DNA from: Thermoplasmata archaeon
Lineage (GTDB): Archaea > Thermoplasmatota > Thermoplasmata > GCA-020350865
Assembly (NCBI GenBank): GCA_020351895.1
Contig: CP070672.1
Span: 3,413,069-3,425,656, forward strand
Length of the DNA stretch: 12,588 nt
Direction of reading: 5' to 3'
Positions 1 to 5,003 of the stretch are shown here, piece by piece. Each line of letters opens with the position of its first letter. Positions within the stretch are counted from its first letter, which is position 1. The notes under the pieces are model-generated. The model searched no databases. It was not told the origin of the DNA and saw only the letters and a program-made list of their open reading frames with translations. The position numbers and the translations under genes are program-made.

Positions 1-821
1 AAGTTAGCTGCTCTGCCCCCGTACAGTTTGAGTGTGTCCAATGAAGCCATGACAAGACCTGCACCACATCCAATCACTCCGATATTCCCTTCAAGGTCCA
101 CATAGGATAGGCCTGCGTCCTTTGCCTTTTTTTCGATTTCAGTGTATTCCTGGCTTTTAGCGAACTCGGCTTTCAGATCTTTATGGCGGTATAGTGAATT
201 GTCATCCACAACAAGTTTTGCATCAACAGCTAAAAAACCAGATGGCGTCATGGCAAGCGGGTTGATCTCTGTAAGCTCTGCATCATAGTCTGAAAAAACT
301 TTGTAAAGTCTTCCTGCGATCCCTGCCACGGAGACCATTTCCTTTCCTTTAAGCCCGATCTTCTTTGCAAGGTTTCTCACCTGAAAGGTTTGAAGACCTT
401 CAACAGGATCTATATCCATTCTCACCACTTTATCGGGGGCTGTCTTTGCAGTCTCCTCTATATTCACCCCTCCCTCGGAAGACATGATAAGAACGCTTTT
501 TTTTGCTGTTCTGTCCACCACAAATCCAACGTACAATTCCTTTACTATTTCGGCCTTCTCCTCAACCAGAATGAGCTTCACAGGAAGCCCTTTGATTTCC
601 ATATTCAGAAGCTCGTTTATTTTGTTATGCGCATCATCCAGGTCATCTGCGAACTTGATCCCTCCTGCCTTCCCCCTTCCACCAACAAGCACCTGGGACT
701 TCAGGACAACTGGACAATTGAACTCTTTAAGCTCCTTTGGATCCTTCACCAAGATCCCGTTGGGAACAGGCAATCCATAATCCGCGAAGATCTCCTTGGC
801 CTTGTACTCGTGTAATTTCAT
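1..821 (-). CDS. sucC: Succinyl-CoA synthetase (ADP-forming) subunit beta, partial
   Basis: ATP-grasp subunit of succinyl-CoA synthetase, the TCA-cycle enzyme that interconverts succinyl-CoA and succinate with formation of ATP or GTP; it works with the alpha subunit SucD in the cytoplasm. The gene reads off the left edge: 273 codons are present of the roughly 370-390 usual in the family, so the C-terminal CoA-ligase part is missing. The start MKLHEYKAKEIFADYGLPVP is the classic family N-terminus. A glycine-rich nucleotide-binding loop (VGGRGKAGG) lies near residue 50. The metal-binding segment TEINPLA and the following AVDAK aspartate lie around residues 200-215. The start is fixed by GGTGAT at 827-832 (minus strand), five bases upstream. 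sucD would be expected further left, outside the window. The family call is firm. Confidence 0.95.
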   Translation of the reverse strand, partial: MKLHEYKAKEIFADYGLPVPNGILVKDPKELKEFNCPVVLKSQVLVGGRGKAGGIKFADDLDDAHNKINELLNMEIKGLPVKLILVEEKAEIVKELYVGFVVDRTAKKSVLIMSSEGGVNIEETAKTAPDKVVRMDIDPVEGLQTFQVRNLAKKIGLKGKEMVSVAGIAGRLYKVFSDYDAELTEINPLAMTPSGFLAVDAKLVVDDNSLYRHKDLKAEFAKSQEYTEIEKKAKDAGLSYVDLEGNIGVIGCGAGLVMASLDTLKLYGGRAAN

Positions 822-854
822 GACAAATCACCACAACGCATTCTGGTGATTAAA

Positions 855-875
855 AAGAAGTTATATTATGCTTTC
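855..875 (-). promoter_or_regulatory. Probable sucC promoter (TATA-like box)
   Basis: On the minus strand, 859-871 reads GCATAATATAACT, a TATA-like box. Its centre is about 45 bases from the sucC start, which predicts a transcript start near 840 and a leader of about 19 bases. That leader would contain the GGTGAT ribosome binding site at 827-832. The rest of 876-1035 shows no gene; the only things seen there are short direct repeats (GATTCAC twice near 978-996, GTGGAGT twice near 1013-1028) of unknown meaning. Confidence 0.4.
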
Positions 876-1036
876 GGGGAGGTGCGTGATTTATCTTTGT
901 AGCAATTCATATGCACTGCACCTTGCAGAAAATTATCTTCCAACCCATCAATGATATTGCAAATATTACTTAGGATTGATTCACGTTATGATTCACCTCT
1001 TTGAAATAAGAAGTGGAGTTAGTGGAGTAAATCCTT

Positions 1037-1100
1037 TGGTATCAATTCCATAACAAATTATATATACCATAATACCATATATATTAAACCGTGGTATTAT
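1037..1100 (+). promoter_or_regulatory. vapBC promoter with four operator-like hexamers
   Basis: The stretch holds four copies of one hexamer in two orientations: TGGTAT at 1037-1042, ATACCA at 1064-1069 and 1072-1077, and TGGTAT at 1092-1097. The inner pair are direct repeats 8 bases apart. The third and fourth extend to a perfect 9-bp inverted repeat, ATAATACCA (1069-1077) and TGGTATTAT (1092-1100), which runs into the vapB start codon. A TATA-like run, AAATTATATATACC (about 1056-1068), is interleaved and would start transcription near 1089. This is the arrangement expected of an autoregulated toxin-antitoxin operon in which VapB or VapBC binds over its own promoter; that role is inferred. 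Confidence 0.55.
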
Positions 1101-1365
1101 GGCAGAAGTTGTATCGATTGATGATTCTGGAAGGCTGGTGATCCCAAAGTCCATAAGGGATTCGCTGGGTATAATAGGTGGGACAAAGTTCATACTTACA
1201 GAGGGAGGAAATGGACGTCTGCTTCTTCAAAAATTCAATATCAATGAAATTGCAGAGAGGCTCCAGGAGGAGACAAAGGGCAAGGATATAGACGCCATCG
1301 TAAAGAGGATCAGGAAGGAAATGAATGAGAAACTCAAAAAGAGATACAAAGATATTCTTGCTTGA
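1099..1365 (+). CDS. vapB: AbrB/SpoVT-type antitoxin (VapB)
   Basis: An 88-residue protein with an N-terminal swapped-hairpin AbrB DNA-binding domain: residues 2-45 contain the hallmark 'D..GRLVIPK..R..LGI..G'. The C-terminal half (about 47-88) is a charged, helical tail rich in K, E and R, of the kind antitoxins use to wrap the toxin. The expected role is to neutralise the PIN nuclease encoded next and to repress the operon as a complex with it. There is no Shine-Dalgarno sequence. The TATA-like box lies only about 35 bases upstream, so the leader is very short or absent. Stop at 1363-1365, inside the start region of the toxin gene. The family call is firm; the VapB label follows from its neighbour. 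Confidence 0.88.
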   Translation: MAEVVSIDDSGRLVIPKSIRDSLGIIGGTKFILTEGGNGRLLLQKFNINEIAERLQEETKGKDIDAIVKRIRKEMNEKLKKRYKDILA

Positions 1366-1765
1366 CACCAATGTTTTTATTGTTGCCATTAAAGATCTAA
1401 AAAAAGAGACGCAAACATTGGGACTAATTCTAAGAATTATTGAAAGAGAAGATATTAGATTGGTGGCTGATGAATTTCTTGTTGAAGAAATGATAAGATA
1501 TGCCGAAGAATTCAAATCAGAAACAGCCTCATGGATATTTAGTGCCCTGCTCGAAAAAATGGAATTAGTGGATGTTGGTGAGAACTTTATAAAAATATGC
1601 AAGGGCTATATTGAAACACCTAACATGGCTGATATTCTTCATGCTGCTTGTTGTCTGAAATCTGATGCAATTCTGATCTCCAATGATAGGCACTTCGATA
1701 AGATTCGAAATGAGGGCATAATTAAGGCATGGAGCATTTCAAAAGTGATAAAAGAATTTAGATAA
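1325..1765 (+). CDS. vapC: PIN-domain ribonuclease toxin (VapC)
   Basis: A 146-residue PIN-domain protein, expected to be a magnesium-dependent endoribonuclease toxin inhibited by VapB. The acidic metal-binding residues are all visible: D14 in LLDTNVF, E54/E55 in DEFLVEEM, D103 in MADILHA, and D121 in SNDRHFD. The catalytic site therefore looks intact. The reading frame starts inside vapB: ATG at 1325 lies 41 bases before the vapB stop and in another frame. This long overlap implies translational coupling, and no ribosome binding site is obvious. Using ATG 1325 leaves 13 residues before the first catalytic aspartate, normal for PIN toxins. Targets of VapC enzymes include tRNA and rRNA, but nothing here shows the target. 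Confidence 0.88.
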   Translation: MRNSKRDTKIFLLDTNVFIVAIKDLKKETQTLGLILRIIEREDIRLVADEFLVEEMIRYAEEFKSETASWIFSALLEKMELVDVGENFIKICKGYIETPNMADILHAACCLKSDAILISNDRHFDKIRNEGIIKAWSISKVIKEFR

Positions 1766-1885
1766 ATCTGTGGAACGGAAAAAGTCCCAATAGGGGAATG
1801 GTCTTGAGAAATCGAGAACGAATATGGCATCCCAAACCTCAAGCTCACCAGGTCTTAAACATCGGTTGTCAATTCTTAAAAAAAT

Positions 1886-2833
1886 TCATTCCCACTCGAT
1901 GGTTCCAGGTGGCTTGTTCGTGATGTCGAATACCACCCTGTTAACCTTGTCCTTCATGGTGTTTGTAATTCTTGTGGATATTCTTTCAAGTACATGATGA
2001 GGAATCTTGGAATAGGCAGCGGTCATACCATCAACTGACTGCACGGCCCTCACAACAATTGTGTACCCATAGGCCCTTATATCCCCCTGCACGCCAACGC
2101 TCTTTACGGGCAGAAGAACTGCAAAGTACTGCCAAGGTCTTTCCATCTCCCCTTTATCCGAAGCGGAATCGATCTCCTCCTCGGCAATTGCGCACGCCTC
2201 CCTTACGATTTTGGTGGCCTCGGGAGTGGCTTCCCCTATTATTCTAACAGCCAGACCAGGACCCGGAAAGGGCTGCCTATCTGAAACAGGCACCTTCAAG
2301 AACCTGGCGACCTTCCGAACCTCGTCCTTATAATTATCACGTAGTGGTTCAACCAGTTTCAGGTCCATGTCCTTTGGCAGCGCACCCACATTGTGATGGG
2401 ATTTTATTGTATCCCGAAGTCCCCCACCTGATTCTATCCAATCAGGAGCAATGGTGCCCTGGACGAGGAACACTGCCTTTTCCTTCTCAGCAATTTTCTC
2501 GAAATTTCGAATGAACTTCTCACCGATAATCGCCCTTTTTTCCTCGGGGTCTATTACGCCCTTTAAGGCCTCGAAATATTCGTTTTGAGCGTCATAAATC
2601 TTAAAATTAACATCGAGTTTGCGGAGCATGTCTCCCACGAATTCTGTCTCACCCTTTCTCATGAAACCCGTATCAACATAGACTGCCACAAGTTTATCAC
2701 CGATGGCCCTGCTGGCTAAAACTGCGGCCACGGTGCTGTCCACGCCTCCTGAGGCGCCTATTATTGCCTTATCGTCTATTTCATTCCTCAACTCTTTTAT
2801 CTTTTCCTCAACGAATTTTTCAGGGTTGAACAT
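1886..2833 (-). CDS. guaAB: GMP synthase, ATP-pyrophosphatase subunit (subunit B)
   Basis: Catalyses adenylation and amination of XMP to GMP, using ammonia delivered by a separate glutaminase subunit. In archaea the two halves are usually separate proteins; no glutaminase gene is in this window. At 315 residues the length is typical of the stand-alone subunit. The PP-loop SGGVDS is at residues 28-33. The XMP-binding and dimerisation part holds SDRQPFPGPGLAVRIIGE, and the protein ends in the family signature PPGTIEWE. A very good ribosome binding site, GGAGAGGTG at 2841-2849, lies 7 bases before ATG 2833. It is the last gene of the operon, 54 bases after purE, so two purine enzymes are coexpressed. 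It converges on vapC across 120 bases in which I see nothing. Confidence 0.96.
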   Translation of the reverse strand: MFNPEKFVEEKIKELRNEIDDKAIIGASGGVDSTVAAVLASRAIGDKLVAVYVDTGFMRKGETEFVGDMLRKLDVNFKIYDAQNEYFEALKGVIDPEEKRAIIGEKFIRNFEKIAEKEKAVFLVQGTIAPDWIESGGGLRDTIKSHHNVGALPKDMDLKLVEPLRDNYKDEVRKVARFLKVPVSDRQPFPGPGLAVRIIGEATPEATKIVREACAIAEEEIDSASDKGEMERPWQYFAVLLPVKSVGVQGDIRAYGYTIVVRAVQSVDGMTAAYSKIPHHVLERISTRITNTMKDKVNRVVFDITNKPPGTIEWE

Positions 2834-2887
2834 TATTGGACACCTCTCCCCTAAGATAAATCATGATATGTTTTTTCGCCATCTTCT

Positions 2888-3355
2888 TTATTTCGATTTA
2901 AAGGCCTTGGCATCCGATGAAACCTTTTCCGCCATCTTTTTTCTGTAGGCAATCAACTTCGCTTCGATTTCTTTATCACCAAGAGCCAAAATTTCCGCGG
3001 CGAGAATTGCCGCATTCTTGCCATTATCCAGCCCAACAGCACCCACAGGCACGCCAGGAGGCATTTGAAGCACTGAAAGTACGGCATCGAGATTCAGTTT
3101 TCCGGATACAGGTACGCCTATCACGGGTCTTAGTGTATGAGAGGCTATGACTCCAGGAAGGGCGGCTGAAAGACCGGCTATTGCAATGAACACTTTCGCA
3201 TCCGAAGCGGAAACAAGCTCGGATACCCGCTCTGGTGTTCTATGGGCGGAAGCTATGTTGATATCATAATCAATGCCCAGCTCATCAAAGACCGATTTGG
3301 CCTTATCAGCCACGTTCGTGTCGCTCTTGCTGCCCAAAATTATCAGTACATCCAT
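2888..3355 (-). CDS. purE: N5-carboxyaminoimidazole ribonucleotide mutase (PurE)
   Basis: Purine-biosynthesis enzyme forming 4-carboxy-5-aminoimidazole ribonucleotide (CAIR). The protein has the family N-terminus VLIILGSKSD (residues 3-12), the catalytic SAHRTP with H38, and the C-terminal run LQMPPGVPVGAVGLDNGKNAAILAAEIL. One oddity: the usual class I motif A-A-H-L-P-G reads S-A-A-L-P-G at residues 63-68, with alanine where the second conserved histidine is expected. I chose ATG 3355 because the core fold begins immediately after it; an in-frame ATG at 3376 would add seven residues, and neither has a strong ribosome binding site. Length is 155 residues, normal for the family. Whether it acts as mutase or AIR carboxylase cannot be settled, since no purK is seen. 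Confidence 0.93.
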   Translation of the reverse strand: MDVLIILGSKSDTNVADKAKSVFDELGIDYDINIASAHRTPERVSELVSASDAKVFIAIAGLSAALPGVIASHTLRPVIGVPVSGKLNLDAVLSVLQMPPGVPVGAVGLDNGKNAAILAAEILALGDKEIEAKLIAYRKKMAEKVSSDAKAFKSK

Positions 3356-3410
3356 AGTATCAACCAGGGAAATCACAGACAGGCTATTTCAGGTTTTCGA
3401 ATACCCGGCA

Positions 3411-3716
3411 TTAGGACTTCATGATGGCGCCCAGAAACAGAAGCAGAGCAATACATGCCCCGATTATGGCGGCAATGAGAATTATCACAGAATCGATGAT
3501 TATTTGGGATATGTCTATACCCTCAGCTATCCCTGTTGTTTCCCTTATTGGTGGCAGCGTGTAGACCAGGCCAACAAGTAGCCCCAAGACTATCAAAACA
3601 GCCCCTATCTTCCTGCTCTTCCCTGCTCCGAAATAGGCCGTAAAGATCCCGGCTATGAGCGTGAAGAGGGCAAACGTTAAAACAAGTACGGTAATGAATT
3701 CCCAGGTCCCAGCCAT
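3411..3716 (-). CDS. Small three-helix membrane protein, function unknown
   Basis: I do not recognise this 101-residue protein. It has three clear hydrophobic segments: about 6-29, 37-54 and 71-96. A short basic loop (GKSRKIG, residues 32-38) lies between the first two. A polar stretch (PPIRETTGIAEGID, about 55-68) follows the second. There are no cysteines or charged residues within the membrane spans that would suggest a catalytic or metal site. Translation is well supported: AAGGAGG at about 3724-3730 lies 7 bases before ATG 3716. It is the second gene of the minus-strand operon, 15 bases after the AsnC-like domain gene and 55 bases before purE. Position suggests co-regulation with purine synthesis but not a role in it. 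Confidence 0.75.
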   Translation of the reverse strand: MAGTWEFITVLVLTFALFTLIAGIFTAYFGAGKSRKIGAVLIVLGLLVGLVYTLPPIRETTGIAEGIDISQIIIDSVIILIAAIIGACIALLLFLGAIMKS

Positions 3717-3731
3717 CTTATTTCCTCCTTC

Positions 3732-3965
3732 TTAGAATTTTATTCCCGTCAACGTTTTAGTATCAACCACACCAGGTATGGTGCGAATCTTGTCAACCAC
3801 TATCTGTCCCAGCAGATTGAAGTTCTTGGCTTCCAGTTTAGCAATGAGGTCGTACTCTCCGAAAAGTGGATGCAGCTCCACGATCTCTTTTATCTTCTTC
3901 AGCGCATTATAGACATCGTGTTCCTTCGCCGGGGCTGTACTAATCAATATAAAACCTATCGCCAT
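3732..3965 (-). CDS. Stand-alone Lrp/AsnC ligand-binding (RAM) domain protein
   Basis: A 77-residue protein that is just the C-terminal ligand-binding domain of Lrp/AsnC regulators, without the DNA-binding helix-turn-helix. It shows the expected strand-helix-strand-strand-helix-strand pattern: AIGFILIST (2-10), helix around 15-30, GEYDLIAKLEA (36-46), helix around 49-60, IPGVVDTKTLTG (63-74). Such proteins form rings that sense amino acids or other small ligands and may modulate full-length Lrp proteins; ligand and partner are unknown here. The start is ATG 3965, not the upstream ATG 3980, because GGTGAG (3969-3974) sits three bases before it. A TATA-like box at about 3998-4007 places the transcript start near 3976. 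It therefore heads the operon that continues into purE and guaAB. Confidence 0.82.
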   Translation of the reverse strand: MAIGFILISTAPAKEHDVYNALKKIKEIVELHPLFGEYDLIAKLEAKNFNLLGQIVVDKIRTIPGVVDTKTLTGIKF

Positions 3966-3995
3966 TGCCTCACCGAGCATGTTAAAGTCATATGA

Positions 3996-4008
3996 AAGTA
4001 TAAATCTT
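3996..4008 (-). promoter_or_regulatory. Probable promoter of the RAM-purE-guaAB operon
   Basis: Minus-strand GATTTATACT (about 3997-4006) is TATA-like. It is centred about 26 bases before a predicted transcript start near 3976. That would give an 11-base leader carrying only the GGTGAG ribosome binding site and the start codon at 3965, a compact but coherent arrangement. The intergenic stretch is shared with the divergent winged-helix gene. Confidence 0.45.
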
Positions 4009-4058
4009 TCTATGGCTCAAAGACGATTTTCTTGGGATATAATTTACCTAACTTTTTT

Positions 4059-4100
4059 ATAGGTGTGTGCTATTATGTATCGTGCCATTCTGCCACCTAT
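4059..4100. promoter_or_regulatory. Inverted repeat upstream of the winged-helix gene
   Basis: ATAGGTG at 4059-4065 is the exact reverse complement of CACCTAT at 4094-4100, with 28 bases between. It overlaps the end of a TATA-like AACTTTTTTATAG (about 4050-4062), from which transcription would start near 4085. The position suits an operator for the winged-helix regulator encoded just downstream, but arms of 7 bp this far apart can occur by chance. Confidence 0.25.
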
Positions 4101-4160
4101 CATTTGGAGGGATAAAGGCAGAATAAAACCTTACATAGAACCTCGAAAGGGGGAGGTACA

Positions 4161-4493
4161 ATGACACATAAATCCAAAAAAGCATCATCGAAAAAGCATG
4201 GACATGAAAGCAATATCGAGTTCGAGCTGGACCTTCTGCAAAGGCATATGACCATGCTAAAGGCCATTATCGAAAATGAGCCAGTTGGTATCATCAGGCT
4301 TTCAGAGATGCTAGATTGCCCCCAACACAAGGTGAGGTACTCGTTACGAATATTAGAGCAGGAGGGTCTCATCAAGCCTTCGTTAGAGGGTGCCATTACA
4401 ACTGATAAGATCACAGACTTCTTAAATAGGCTTACAAAGACCTTGGATGGGATTTCCAAATCCGGCAAGGAGATAGAAAAGGCATTAAAGTGA
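4161..4493 (+). CDS. Winged-helix transcriptional regulator
   Basis: A 110-residue predicted DNA-binding protein of a common archaeal type. The N-terminus is basic and disordered (HKSKKASSKKHGHES). Residues 19-37 form a helix (ELDLLQRHMTMLKAII). The winged helix spans about 38-80: GIIRLSEMLDCPQHKVRYSL covers the turn and recognition helix, LEQEGLIKPS the following helix, and EGAITTD the wing. A C-terminal helix (about 84-110) may serve dimerisation. The start is well supported by GGGAGGT at 4151-4157, three bases before ATG 4161. It is divergent from the purine operon, with 195 bases between the two starts. Its own promoter contains an inverted repeat, so autoregulation or control of the neighbouring operon is possible. 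The regulated genes are not shown by the sequence. Confidence 0.8.
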   Translation: MTHKSKKASSKKHGHESNIEFELDLLQRHMTMLKAIIENEPVGIIRLSEMLDCPQHKVRYSLRILEQEGLIKPSLEGAITTDKITDFLNRLTKTLDGISKSGKEIEKALK

Positions 4494-4537
4494 ACAAAAA
4501 ATTATTTAGCAAAGATTTTACATTACCATTGCATTAC

Positions 4538-4552
4538 AGGATTAAATAGATG
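4538..4552 (+). promoter_or_regulatory. Probable tRNA promoter (TATA-like box)
   Basis: ATTAAATAGA at 4541-4550 is a TATA-like box about 22 bases before the first base of tRNA-Asn (4567), so transcription would begin at or next to the mature 5' end. The two tRNAs are 30 bases apart and no second TATA-like box is seen between them, so one transcript probably covers both. Confidence 0.4.
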
Positions 4553-4566
4553 TATAAAAAATAGCT

Positions 4567-4659
4567 GCCGTCGTAGCTCAGTGGTTGAGCACCCGGCTGT
4601 TAACCGTCTCTTTCGGTACAGAAACCGGGCGGTCACCGGTTCGAATCCGGTCGACGGCG
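4567..4659 (+). tRNA. tRNA-Asn (GUU) with intron at 37/38
   Basis: Full cloverleaf. Acceptor GCCGTCG pairs with CGACGGC (4652-4658), followed by discriminator G4659. D stem GCTC/GAGC (4576-4579, 4587-4590). Anticodon stem CCCGG/CCGGG (4592-4596, 4625-4629). T arm ACCGG-TTCGAAT-CCGGT (4635-4651). The anticodon is GTT (4599-4601). A 21-base intron (4603-4623) follows A37. It makes a bulge-helix-bulge motif: CTGT of the anticodon loop pairs with ACAG in the intron, with bulges TAA and AAA on opposite strands, and CCG/CGG closes the intron stem. Cutting between the second and third bulge bases gives the stated intron. The 3' CCA is not encoded, as is common in archaea. Spliced length is 72 bases. 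Confidence 0.95.
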
Positions 4660-4689
4660 TTGGCGAATAAATCCGCAAGAAGACAGGGT

Positions 4690-4792
4690 GGGCCTGTAGC
4701 TTAGCCCGGTGGAGCGATTGGCTCATATCCGAAAGCCAATATCTTCCTGGTGAGAAACCAATTGGTCGCCGGTTCAAATCCGGCCAGGCCCA
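4690..4792 (+). tRNA. tRNA with CAU anticodon (elongator Met or Ile2), intron at 37/38
   Basis: Cloverleaf: acceptor GGGCCTG/CAGGCCC (4690-4696, 4785-4791), discriminator A4792. D stem GCTT/GAGC, with one G-T pair. Anticodon stem ATTGG/CCAAT (4717-4721, 4758-4762). T arm GCCGG-TTCAAAT-CCGGC (4768-4784). The anticodon is CAT at 4724-4726. A 29-base intron (4728-4756) follows A37. The splice motif has CTCA (loop) pairing with TGAG (intron), with bulges TAT and AAA. It is not an initiator: the anticodon stem lacks three G-C pairs and base 1 is G. Between elongator Met and the Ile tRNA that reads AUA (CAU with modified C34), the GGGCC acceptor resembles archaeal Ile tRNAs, but I cannot decide. 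Spliced length is 74 bases, no encoded CCA. Confidence 0.9.
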
Positions 4793-4793
4793 C

Positions 4794-4807
4794 TATGATT
4801 ATTTTTC
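4794..4807 (+). terminator. T-rich tract after the tRNA pair
   Basis: TGATTATTTTTC lies within five bases of the end of the second tRNA. Archaeal polymerase terminates at T-runs, so this may end the tRNA transcript, at least in part. A similar tract, TTAATTATTTTTTAATT, recurs at 4888-4904 after the first hairpin unit, in the same relative position. Confidence 0.4.
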
Positions 4808-4886
4808 AAATGGAGCCGTGGGCCTTTGTGTTTCAGTTATGCTGCATTTTTGCTTGTGTCTTAAGCTTCAACACGGCCAGGCCCAC
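4794..4886 (+). repeat. Tandem unit 1: T-rich spacer plus tRNA-bracketed hairpin
   Basis: First copy of a 93-base tandem unit: a 24-base T-rich spacer (4794-4817), then a 69-base potential hairpin (4818-4886). The hairpin's outer arms GTGGGCCT (4818-4825) and AGGCCCAC (4879-4886) are identical to the bases that open and close the preceding tRNA (4688-4695 and 4786-4793). The 14 bases CGGCCAGGCCCACT occur exactly at both 4781-4794 and 4874-4887. Inside, GTGTT (4828-4832) pairs with AACAC (4870-4874). The rest of the interior does not resemble a cloverleaf: no T arm or anticodon arm can be drawn. Function unknown. Confidence 0.8.
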
Positions 4887-4978
4887 TTTAATTATTTTTT
4901 AATTGGATTCGTGGGCCTTAGTGTTTCGGTTATGCTCTTTATTGCTTGGATTATAAGCCGAAACACAGGCAGGCCCAC
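4887..4978 (+). repeat. Tandem unit 2: T-rich spacer plus tRNA-bracketed hairpin
   Basis: Second copy. The spacer (4887-4910) matches the first at 18 of 24 positions. The hairpin (4911-4978) has outer arms GTGGGCCT (4911-4918) and AGGCCCAC (4971-4978). Its inner stem is perfect over nine pairs: GTGTTTCGG (4921-4929) with CCGAAACAC (4958-4966). TTAT/ATAA extends it past a one-base bulge. The loop shares GTTATGCT and TTGCTTG with unit 1. Pairing is better preserved here than in unit 1, where the inner stem is broken. The unit is followed by ATTTTAAAAACACC. Confidence 0.8.
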
Positions 4979-5003
4979 ATTTTAAAAACACCGAAGGAGC
5001 AGG

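Noticed and set aside
1084..1602. Long minus-strand frame (172 codons) across vapB and vapC
   Set aside because: It lies antisense to two proteins with clear domains and intact active sites, has no promoter or ribosome binding site, and its translation is low-complexity.
1766..1885. Possible small gene or terminator between vapC and guaAB
   Set aside because: No frame with a start and ribosome binding site, and no convincing hairpin or long T-run, was found in these 120 bases.
4781..4887. Attachment sites of an integrated element (14-base exact repeat of the tRNA 3' end)
   Set aside because: The copies are only 93 bases apart, nothing but a hairpin lies between, and there is no integrase in the window. 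It remains possible as a scar but is not supported as an att pair.
4911..4978. H/ACA guide RNA (hairpin followed by ACA)
   Set aside because: The internal loop is only 2 and 4 bases, too small for a pseudouridylation pocket, and the first copy lacks the ACA.
4818..4978. tRNA pseudogenes in the two hairpin units
   Set aside because: Only the acceptor bases match; no D, anticodon or T arm can be drawn and the interiors do not align with the tRNA.
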